From Acidobacteriaceae bacterium (GTDB taxonomy: Bacteria > Acidobacteriota > Terriglobia > Terriglobales > Acidobacteriaceae), in contig PMMJ01000248.1 of assembly GCA_003162255.1 (NCBI GenBank), forward strand, positions 1 through 29,123: a stretch of 29,123 nucleotides of DNA. The letters run 5' to 3'. Under the pieces are notes generated by a model, which did no database searches, was not told where the DNA came from, and saw nothing but the letters and a program-made list of their open reading frames with translations. Shown piece after piece: positions 23,217 through 29,123 of this stretch (its first letter is position 1; each line of letters opens with the position of its first letter). Position numbers and translations under genes: made by a program.

Positions 23217-23615
23217 GTGAGCGCCGACGCTCCCGAGCAGCGAGTCGAGCATCTGGTGGCGGGGGCGGGATTTCCGCGCGCGGCGCGATTGCTGAAACAC
23301 TCCGACTTCGATCGTGTGTACAAGCAGGGACGGCGGCACTTTTCATCGCACATGACCGTGTTCTATCTGCGGCAGGAGGCGGGCGGCGCTCGCGTCGGGT
23401 TCACGGTGGGACGCGTGCTGGGCGGCGCGGTGCAACGGAACCGGATCAAGCGGCGTCTGCGGGAAGCGGTGCGGTTGCGGCGCGGGGCGCTGACGGGCGC
23501 GGTGGATGTAGTGATCAATCCGAAGAAGTCGGTGCTGACTTTGGAGTTCCGGGTGGTGCTCGAAGAAGTGGGACGGGCGCTGGATACGATCGCGAAAAAG
23601 CTGGGGGAGAAATGA
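23217..23615 (+). CDS. rnpA: Ribonuclease P protein component
   Basis: Protein subunit of RNase P (132 residues), which assists the RNA in cutting 5' leaders from tRNA precursors. FPRAARLLKHSDFDRVYKQGRR begins the family fold. The RNR motif is present in RVGFTVGRVLGGAVQRNRIKRRLREAVR. GTG 23217 is chosen because GGAGGG lies 7 bases upstream; a TTG directly before it is possible. Its stop overlaps the yidD start (ATGA). The order after rpmH is the usual one. Confidence 0.96.
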   Translation: MSADAPEQRVEHLVAGAGFPRAARLLKHSDFDRVYKQGRRHFSSHMTVFYLRQEAGGARVGFTVGRVLGGAVQRNRIKRRLREAVRLRRGALTGAVDVVINPKKSVLTLEFRVVLEEVGRALDTIAKKLGEK

Positions 23616-23881
23616 AGTCTCTCACGTTAGGCCTGCTGCGAATTTATAAGCGGTGGATCTCGCCGGCGTTTCCGCCGTCGTGCCGGTACGTGCCTACTTG
23701 TTCGGAATATGCGATGGAAGCGGTGGAGCGCTATGGCGCTTGGCGCGGCTTGGCGATGGCGGCTTGGCGATTGTTGCGGTGTCATCCGCTGGCTAAGGGC
23801 GGGTATGATCCGGTGGTGAAGGCTTTCGGGAATCCCACTCATTCGCAAAAGGCGCGAATGAGTGGGGCACCCGGCTGTTAA
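23612..23881 (+). CDS. yidD: Membrane protein insertion efficiency factor YidD
   Basis: An 89-residue membrane-associated protein that aids YidC-dependent insertion. The whole family core is present: RIYKRWISPAFPPSCRYVPTCSEYAMEAVERYG, then RLLRCHPLAKGGYDPV, with the conserved cysteines. The core ends near residue 70. The last 15 or so residues, NPTHSQKARMSGAPGC, are encoded by a hairpin repeat, so the natural end has been replaced or extended. It overlaps rnpA by 4 bases and has a G-rich ribosome site (GGGGGAG). Confidence 0.95.
   Translation: MKSLTLGLLRIYKRWISPAFPPSCRYVPTCSEYAMEAVERYGAWRGLAMAAWRLLRCHPLAKGGYDPVVKAFGNPTHSQKARMSGAPGC
23834..23873. repeat. CCCA/TGGG hairpin repeat forming the yidD 3' end
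   Basis: CCCACTCATTCGC (23834-23846), loop AAAAGGC, GCGAATGAGTGGG (23854-23866), a perfect 13-bp stem, then GCACCCGG. It has the same architecture as the copy in mnmE at 22156 but different stem bases, so the pairing rather than the sequence is conserved. It could also act as a processing hairpin or weak attenuator. Confidence 0.8.
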
Positions 23882-23892
23882 GTCGACAACTG

Positions 23893-23928
23893 CCGAGCTT
23901 CGCTCGGTGACGGACGAGGGCGTCCGTC
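23893..23928. repeat. Dispersed two-hairpin repeat upstream of yidC
   Basis: Hairpin a is CCGAGC, TTC, GCTCGG (23893-23907). Hairpin b is GACGGACG (23909-23916), AGGG, CGTCCGTC (23921-23928). It is followed by CCTACGTGAGT, as in the mnmE copy at 22252. It fills most of the yidD-yidC gap. Confidence 0.85.
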
Positions 23929-23974
23929 CCTACGTGAGTTGTGGTAACTAACTTGGAAATGGTGAGCTAACGAA

Positions 23975-25816
23975 TTGGCTGAATTTAATAATCCGCAACA
24001 AGAACCCGGGATGGAGCGCAGGCTGTTGATTGTGTTTGCGCTTACGTTCCTGGTCATCATGCTTTTCCAGCCGCTGTTGAAGAAGTATGGGCCGCAGCCT
24101 CCGGCTCCGAGGCCTCAGAGCTCGCAGGCGGCGCAGAATCAAGCGCTGCCTCCCACGCAACCTCCTGCACAGCTTTCTTCGCAACCCGCAACGGCCACTG
24201 GCGCTGGAACTGAGAAGGGTGCGGGGACATCGACTCCTGTGATGGCGGCTAGTGAATCGGAGACGGTGATTGAGAATGACGTCTACCGGATCGTGTTCAC
24301 CAATCGCGGCGGGCGGGTTAAGTCCTGGGTGCTGAAGGATCCGAGGTACACCGACGATAAGGGTGGGCAGTTGGAACTGGTGAATGCCTTGGCGGCGGAG
24401 AAGTATGGGTATCCGCTGACGCTGTGGACGTATGACGAGACGTTGCGGAACAAGCTGAACTCGGCGCTGTATGTGGCGTCCAGCATCTCACCCACGCTTC
24501 CTGAGAGTGCGCGGAAGGATGGGGCAGCCGCCGCTCCATCCGAAATTAAGTTTGTATACTCCGACGGCGACGTGTCGGTTGAGAAGAGTTTCACGTTTGA
24601 TCGCAATAGCTATGTGGTTGGGGTAAAGACTGCCGTTCATGTGAAGGGAGCGCAGGTCACGGCGTTTCCGATGTGGCCGGCGGGGTTTGGCGACCAGGCA
24701 AGCGCTGCGCACTATGCAACCAGCCAGGTGGCCTATCAGTACGACGGCAAAGTTGAACGTCTATCGACGAGTAGCTGGACAATCCTACCCTCGATCAAGG
24801 TCATTGGCGGCAGCACCATCCCTGGTCCTTTCCACTGGGCGGCTATCTCGGAGCAATATTTTGCGGCCGTCTTCCTGCCGCAGGATGCGCAGAACGCGGC
24901 GATGGTGACGCTGCGCGGCGCACTCGAAATTCCGCACAATGCGTCCGATCCCAATAACAAGCAGCAAGACAAGGTCGATGTGTACGGGATTGCGGTCGGC
25001 AGTCTTAAGGGTGCAACCGAGGAGCGCTTGTATGTCGGGCCGAAGGCGCTGGCGGATCTGCAATCGGTTTCTATTCCGGGGATCACTGGGGCGCCACCGG
25101 ATCTGCGGGCGGTGATCGACTTTGGCTGGCTGGGGCTCATCGCGCGTCCGCTGTTTTTGTGGCTGAAATGGATGCACATCCACATCGTGTCGAACTGGGG
25201 CTGGGCGATTCTGCTGCAGACGCTGGTGATCAATCTGGCGCTGCTGCCGCTGCGGCTTTCGCAGATGAAGTCGATGCTGAAGATGCAGCGCGTGGCGCCG
25301 CAGATCAAGCAGATCCAGGAAAAGTACAAGAAATATAGTTTGCGGGATCCGAAGAAAGCCGAAATGAACACGGAGATTTCGGCGCTGTATAAGAAGGAAG
25401 GCGTGAATCCGGCGGGTGGATGTTTGCCGCTGCTGATCCAGATGCCCTTTCTGTTTGCGTATTATCGGATGCTCAACGTGGCTATGGATTTGCGACATGC
25501 GCCATGGCTGTGGGTTAGAGATCTTTCGGCGCCCGATCCGTGGCACATACTGCCCATCGCGATCATCGTGACCATGGTGGTGATGCAGCGGATGACGCCG
25601 CAAGCGGGCATGGACCCGTCGCAGCAGAAGATGATGAACATCATGATGCCGGGTATGTTGGGCCTGATGGCCTGGAACCTGCCGGCGGGGTTGGGGCTGT
25701 ACTGGTCGGCGGGACAGTTGATCGGGATCGTGCAGCAGTCAGTGATGAATCGCACGTCCCTTGGGCGCGAGATGCGGGAGATGATGGAGAAGCGGGCGCG
25801 GAAGAAAGAGAAATAG
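23975..25816 (+). CDS. yidC: Membrane protein insertase YidC
   Basis: A 613-residue insertase of the inner membrane, Gram-negative type. It has an N-terminal helix (RRLLIVFALTFLVIMLFQPL), a proline- and alanine-rich linker, the large periplasmic beta-sandwich domain (about 90-370), and then the conserved five-helix insertase core. The core contains NWGWAILLQTLVINLALLPLRLSQMKSMLKMQ, the coiled loop to KKEGVNPAGGCLPLLIQMPF, and a last helix ending in a basic tail. The TTG start at 23975 has GGTGAG 8 bases upstream, and the MAEFNNPQQEPG opening resembles that of acidobacterial homologues as I remember them; an ATG at 24011 is the alternative. Confidence 0.96.
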   Translation: MAEFNNPQQEPGMERRLLIVFALTFLVIMLFQPLLKKYGPQPPAPRPQSSQAAQNQALPPTQPPAQLSSQPATATGAGTEKGAGTSTPVMAASESETVIENDVYRIVFTNRGGRVKSWVLKDPRYTDDKGGQLELVNALAAEKYGYPLTLWTYDETLRNKLNSALYVASSISPTLPESARKDGAAAAPSEIKFVYSDGDVSVEKSFTFDRNSYVVGVKTAVHVKGAQVTAFPMWPAGFGDQASAAHYATSQVAYQYDGKVERLSTSSWTILPSIKVIGGSTIPGPFHWAAISEQYFAAVFLPQDAQNAAMVTLRGALEIPHNASDPNNKQQDKVDVYGIAVGSLKGATEERLYVGPKALADLQSVSIPGITGAPPDLRAVIDFGWLGLIARPLFLWLKWMHIHIVSNWGWAILLQTLVINLALLPLRLSQMKSMLKMQRVAPQIKQIQEKYKKYSLRDPKKAEMNTEISALYKKEGVNPAGGCLPLLIQMPFLFAYYRMLNVAMDLRHAPWLWVRDLSAPDPWHILPIAIIVTMVVMQRMTPQAGMDPSQQKMMNIMMPGMLGLMAWNLPAGLGLYWSAGQLIGIVQQSVMNRTSLGREMREMMEKRARKKEK

Positions 25817-25821
25817 CGGTC

Positions 25822-26009
25822 AGCTCTCAGCCATCAGCTGTCAGTAGAATCATTCTGGTTAGGGCTGACGGTTGCGCGATCCCGCGCAGCCCCTAAAGAG
25901 GCATCTGGTTTTGAAGAAATTGCGGTATCGCTAAAGCGATACCCTGATACGAGGCTTACGTCATTTGCAACGTTCTTTGCATTCTACTGATAGCTGACAG
26001 CTGAGAGCT
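25822..26009. mobile_element. MITE-like 188-bp element between yidC and jag
   Basis: The ends are inverted repeats of 29 bases, 26 matching (25822-25850 and 25981-26009). Each is built from AGCTNTC-like heptamers. The 130-base interior has no gene but folds: GGTATCGC, TAAA, GCGATACC (25924-25943), and GCGCG, ATCC, CGCGC near 25873-25886. No target duplication is visible. It starts 5 bases after the yidC stop, and its right end provides the GAGAG that serves as the ribosome site of the next gene. Confidence 0.6.
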
Positions 26010-26014
26010 TAACT

Positions 26015-26557
26015 ATGCCAATTACCGACAAGGTTGCTGCCGCTAGGCAGATTGGGGAATTTCTGCAGGCCGTTATTTCGAATGGCGGCTTCAAGCTGAA
26101 GTATCGGATCACGGTGGATCCGCCGATCGCGCAGAATCGCGAGTGGGAACATCCGGAAATTCTGGTGGAGTTTGCGGGGCCGGATTCCGGGCTATTGCTG
26201 GAGCGAAGCGGCGACTTGCTGCGATCGTTTGAGTTGCTGGCGACGGAGATCCTGCACCTGCAGGGGAACGAGCACGAGAAGATCTGGTTCGACTGTAAGA
26301 ATTTCCGGGCGATGCGGATCGAGGAGTTGCAGACGGCGGCGCGGGTGGCGGCCGAACAGGTGCGGCGGACGAGCGAGCCTTACCGGTTTGGGCCGATGTC
26401 GTCGCGCGAGCGGCGGATTGTGCATCTGGCGCTGCGCGAGGAAAAAGATTTGCGCACGGAGAGCGATGGCGAGGGCGGGAGACGGTCGGTGGTGGTGTAT
26501 CCGGAGAGTTACAAGACGACGGTGCCGGCGCGGCGGGAACGGCGGACGATTTCGTAG
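26015..26557 (+). CDS. Jag/KhpB-like RNA-binding protein (KH and R3H domains)
   Basis: A 180-residue protein of the Jag family, RNA-binding proteins usually encoded next to yidC. The KH-like part is at about residues 30-95 (SGLLLERSGDLLRSFELLATEIL), and the R3H domain at about 105-165 (YRFGPMSSRERRIVHLALREEKDL, then GGRRSVVVYP). The separate N-terminal Jag domain of Firmicutes proteins is absent, as is common in this phylum. The start is ATG 26015, with GAGAG 7 bases upstream inside the repeat element. Confidence 0.88.
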   Translation: MPITDKVAAARQIGEFLQAVISNGGFKLKYRITVDPPIAQNREWEHPEILVEFAGPDSGLLLERSGDLLRSFELLATEILHLQGNEHEKIWFDCKNFRAMRIEELQTAARVAAEQVRRTSEPYRFGPMSSRERRIVHLALREEKDLRTESDGEGGRRSVVVYPESYKTTVPARRERRTIS

Positions 26558-26585
26558 CGGGTCCATTTCGTGGTATTGAGTTGCG

Positions 26586-26613
26586 CTCGGCTGGACGGGC
26601 GGGGACGCCCGTC
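26586..26613. repeat. Dispersed hairpin repeat, copy after jag
   Basis: GCTCGGC, the right half of hairpin a, leads into hairpin b: GACGGGCG (26594-26601), GGGA, CGCCCGTC (26606-26613). The left half of hairpin a is not recognisable, so this copy is partial. Confidence 0.75.
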
Positions 26614-26725
26614 TCTCCGCGATCTTCGATTGTTTGCACAGTTTGTGCGGCAGTTAGTTTCTCGACACTTGACAGCGCGAAAAAATCGCGATTCTAAAAA
26701 GCGCTTGCGTGGAAAAATTTTATTG

Positions 26726-26751
26726 CGACGCACCGACGCGGCGATTTTTTT
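26726..26751 (+). terminator. Terminator-like hairpin before dnaA
   Basis: CGACGC (26726-26731) pairs with GCGGCG (26738-26743) with one A-G mismatch and a six-base loop, followed by A and seven T. It would end transcription arriving from jag. Confidence 0.35.
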
Positions 26752-26752
26752 G

Positions 26753-26761
26753 TGCTAGTAT
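26753..26761 (+). promoter_or_regulatory. dnaA: Extended -10 promoter element of dnaA
   Basis: TGCTAGTAT is a TG-N-TAGTAT extended -10. It lies 2 bases after the T run of the hairpin and about 140 bases before the dnaA start. No good -35 is seen at 17 bases. The TTGACA at 26669 may belong to another promoter. Confidence 0.4.
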
Positions 26762-26902
26762 GCGGTTCGTCTCGCAATAGATTTCATCGCCAATTCGTAC
26801 TGCAAAACAGAAGCTGCTCTGCAGTAAAAGAAGAACTCATAATTTCAAGATTGGCTTTCCCCGGACGTATCTACGCCGGCGCTTTCGATATTCTGGTAAA
26901 CA

Positions 26903-28318
26903 ATGTCTCTCTCTAGTTCTGCCATCATTCCGAATCCATGGGCGCGCATCCTTGATGCGCTGGAAAAGAAAATCAACCGGCACTCCTACGACACATGGCT
27001 GAAGCCAACGCGGTACAGCCATGCCAGCAATGGAGTTTTGTTCGTGCGCATTCCAACCGCCGAGTTTCGTCACGTCAGCGACAAATACGCGGATCTGATT
27101 CAGGAAGCGGTGGACAACCTCGGGCTGGGATACGAGGATGTGAAATTTGTTACCGCTGAGGACGATCCTTCGAACACGTTGATCCGGCACAACGGCGGGC
27201 TCTCGGCTCATAGTCCGAGCGCCGTTCCGAATGCCGGTTCGGCTCCGCAGGCGGCGCCGGGGTTGCCGGCGACACAGGGGCGGTTCGATTGGGACAGCGC
27301 TGCGCAACTGAATCCGCGGTATACGTTTGACGCGTTCGTGATCGGCAGTGGGAACCAGTTCGCTCATGCAGCCTGCCAGGCGGTCGCAGAGCGTCCTTCG
27401 AAAGCCTACAACCCGCTGTTCCTGTATGGGGGCGTCGGGATGGGGAAGACGCACCTGATGCAGGCGATCGGGCACGAGATCAAGCGGCGGACGCCGCAGG
27501 CGGCGATCTGCTATGTGTCGAGCGAGAAGTTCACCAACGAGATGATCAACTCGCTGCGCTACGACAAGATGATCAGCTTCCGGGATAAATTCCGGACGAT
27601 GGATGTGCTGCTGATTGATGACATCCAGTTTTTGGCGCAGAAGGAGCGGACGCAGGAAGAGTTCTTCCACACGTTTAATGCGCTGCATGAGTCGATGAAG
27701 CAGATTGTGATCGCGAGCGACCGTCCGCCGAAGGAGTTGGCGGAATTCGAGGATCGCTTGCGCAGCCGGTTCGAGTGGGGACTGATTGCCGATATTCAAC
27801 CGCCCGACCTGGAGACGAAGGTCGCTATCCTGCAAAAGAAAGCGGAGCAGGAACGGGTGACGCTGCCTACGGATGTGGCGCTGTTTATCGCCTCGAACAT
27901 ACGGTCGAATGTACGTGAATTGGAAGGGGCGCTGATCCGGTTGGTAGCGCATTCTTCACTCATTGGGGCGGAGATTACGCTTCCCTACACGCAACAGGTG
28001 TTGAAGAATTTCATTGACTCGCAGGCGCGCAAGGTGACGATTGAATCCATTCAGAAGGCGGTGGCTGAGCAGTTTGGGCTGCGACTGGTGGAGATCAAGG
28101 CGAAAAATAATTCGCGTTCCATCGTCTATCCGCGGCAGATTGCGATGTACCTAGCCAAGCATCTCACCGAGGCATCGCTCCCTGAAATTGGACGCCAGTT
28201 TGGTGGCAAGCACCACACTACAGTTTTGCACTCCGTGGATAAGATTGAAGAGGTTCGCAAGAACGACAAGGATTTAAACAGATTGCTTAATAAACTGACC
28301 GAGCAATTAGGCGCTTAA
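26903..28318 (+). CDS. dnaA: Chromosomal replication initiator protein DnaA
   Basis: A 471-residue initiator AAA+ ATPase that binds DnaA boxes and opens the origin. Domain I is at the N-terminus (PWARILDALEKKINRHSYDTWLKPT). A variable alanine/proline-rich domain II spans about 95-130. The AAA+ core has Walker A GGVGMGKTH (about 176-184) and Walker B LLIDDIQFLA. The C-terminal helix-turn-helix shows the DnaA signature RQIAMYLAKHLTEASLPEIGRQFGGKHHTTVLHSV. There is no clear Shine-Dalgarno sequence before ATG 26903. dnaN follows in the same direction. Confidence 0.97.
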   Translation: MSLSSSAIIPNPWARILDALEKKINRHSYDTWLKPTRYSHASNGVLFVRIPTAEFRHVSDKYADLIQEAVDNLGLGYEDVKFVTAEDDPSNTLIRHNGGLSAHSPSAVPNAGSAPQAAPGLPATQGRFDWDSAAQLNPRYTFDAFVIGSGNQFAHAACQAVAERPSKAYNPLFLYGGVGMGKTHLMQAIGHEIKRRTPQAAICYVSSEKFTNEMINSLRYDKMISFRDKFRTMDVLLIDDIQFLAQKERTQEEFFHTFNALHESMKQIVIASDRPPKELAEFEDRLRSRFEWGLIADIQPPDLETKVAILQKKAEQERVTLPTDVALFIASNIRSNVRELEGALIRLVAHSSLIGAEITLPYTQQVLKNFIDSQARKVTIESIQKAVAEQFGLRLVEIKAKNNSRSIVYPRQIAMYLAKHLTEASLPEIGRQFGGKHHTTVLHSVDKIEEVRKNDKDLNRLLNKLTEQLGA

Positions 28319-28667
28319 ACAGCGGTTTCGACCGATTTTTGCACTCATCAGACTGTTCTTCCTTTCCCTTAACTGTGGAGTGTTTGTGGAAACTGTGGGA
28401 GACGGGATGGAAACCGGAGAGCCGTCCCGAGGTTACGATGGCATCCCCTGAGGCAAGGAGCGATTGTTCACATGAAGGATCTGTACGGAAGCGATTGAAC
28501 CGCAGGGATCTGGACTGGTTTTCCACTTCTCCGAAGCGCCTACGGTTACTACTGGTTTTATTGCTTTTATATTTGATATAAGAAGAGAACAGAAGTAGAG
28601 CTGGTTTGATTGCCATAGCTAAAACTTGTGGCCTAGTCAAACCGGTTCTAGAGTCGGGAGACCCAAT
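28319..28667. other. dnaA-dnaN intergenic region, oriC candidate
   Basis: The gap contains DnaA-box-like nonamers TGTGGAGTG (28374), TGTGGAAAC (28385) and TGTGGGAGA (28394) in one orientation, and TTTTCCACT (28519) in the other. An AT-rich run at about 28545-28600 could unwind. The boxes deviate from the TTATCCACA consensus. No gene is supported. A short CGGT-TTCG-ACCG hairpin with ATTTTT (28323-28340) just after dnaA may be a weak terminator. Confidence 0.5.
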
Positions 28668-29123
28668 ATGCCGGTGGAAGTCGCCCCTGCGGTATCCTCA
28701 ACGACCATGGAAATTACGGTCAGTAAATTTGAGCTTCTTCGTGAATTGACAGCTACTCAGGGCGTGGTTGAGCGCAAGACCACCATTCCTATCCTCTCCA
28801 ACTATCTTTTCGAGGCTGCAGGAGACAAGTTGTCGCTGACGGCAACGGACCTTGATCTGAGCTTGCGCACATCCTGCAATGCGAAGGTGAAAAAAGAAGG
28901 CGCGTGCACAATTCCGGCGCGTAAACTTTATGACTACGTAAAACTGCTGCCCGACGCCGATATCACCATACGGTTGCTGGAGAACCACTGGGTCAGCATT
29001 CGCTGCGGCCGGTCCAATACGAAGATGGTGGGCATGGCGCGGTCGAACTTCCCGAGCCTGCCAGTGTTTCCATCGGCGGGAGTGATCAAGATTCCGGCGG
29101 CTGTGCTGCGCTCGATGATCTCG
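28668..29123 (+). CDS. dnaN: DNA polymerase III beta subunit (sliding clamp), 3' end beyond window
   Basis: The first 152 residues of the clamp that holds the replicase on DNA. ITVSKFELLRELTATQGVVERKTTIPILSNYLFEA and LSLTATDLDLSLRTSC are diagnostic for domain 1, and MARSNFPSLPVFP marks its end. I chose ATG 28668 because GGGAG lies 7 bases upstream; this adds 13 residues before the usual MEITV start at 28707, which has no ribosome site. The gene runs off the window end. Confidence 0.95.
   Translation, partial: MPVEVAPAVSSTTMEITVSKFELLRELTATQGVVERKTTIPILSNYLFEAAGDKLSLTATDLDLSLRTSCNAKVKKEGACTIPARKLYDYVKLLPDADITIRLLENHWVSIRCGRSNTKMVGMARSNFPSLPVFPSAGVIKIPAAVLRSMIS

Larger units (their letters stand above)
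26558..26902. other. jag-dnaA intergenic region
   Basis: No gene is supported here. It holds a hairpin repeat (26586-26613), a perfect TTGACA at 26669, the inverted repeat CGCGA-AAAAA-TCGCG (26676-26690), a terminator-like hairpin with a T run (26726-26751), an extended -10 at 26753-26761, and one DnaA-box-like CGTGGAAAA at about 26708. The last 140 bases form the dnaA leader. Confidence 0.6.

Noticed and set aside
1..29123. CRISPR array, tRNA or rRNA genes, integrase or transposase
   Set aside because: No regularly spaced direct repeats with unique spacers, no tRNA- or rRNA-like sequence, and no recombinase motif was seen in any frame.

Overview
The window looks like a chromosomal segment of an Acidobacteriota bacterium, probably class Terriglobia. 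This is inferred from three things: the replication/ribosome cluster, an Oar-like (TonB-receptor type) carboxypeptidase-regulatory module spliced into another protein, and many short GC-rich hairpin repeats of the kind common in that phylum. No 16S or other decisive taxonomic marker is present. No tRNA, rRNA, CRISPR array or complete insertion sequence was recognised.

Left part (1-8509): a large envelope alpha-2-macroglobulin-like protein with an intact thioester motif and a mosaic bait region. A repeat-rich gap follows, then an 837-residue multi-membrane protein with a HEAT-like C-terminus whose GTG start lies directly behind a perfect TATAAT box.

Accessory operon (8725-17304): tightly overlapping genes on the + strand. 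They encode an NTF2-like secreted protein, a six-helix membrane protein, three different B12-binding radical SAM enzymes in tandem, two GNAT-like acyltransferases and a GH3-type acyl-adenylating enzyme. A 37-codon small ORF sits between the first two radical SAM genes. Almost every junction is an ATGA or GTGA overlap, so the set is probably co-translated and works as one pathway. I recognise no characterised pathway with this content. It is the best candidate for an undescribed system here: radical C-methylation or rearrangement, acyl transfer and acyl conjugation of an unknown, possibly membrane-associated, product.

Minus-strand operon (20651 to 17832, perhaps to 17353): a secreted small protein, a YtrA-type GntR regulator, an ABC ATPase and an ABC-2 permease, then a small membrane protein. 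A near-perfect palindrome overlapping the promoter is a likely operator for the regulator.

Right part (20886-29123): the conserved origin-proximal neighbourhood. mnmE is on the minus strand. rpmH, rnpA, yidD, yidC, a jag-like KH/R3H gene, dnaA and dnaN (cut by the window end) all run on the + strand. DnaA-box-like sites and an AT-rich stretch lie between dnaA and dnaN. Hairpin repeats have entered this essential cluster: two in-frame insertions in mnmE, one forming the tail of yidD, one just upstream of yidC, and a 188-bp element with inverted-repeat ends between yidC and jag.
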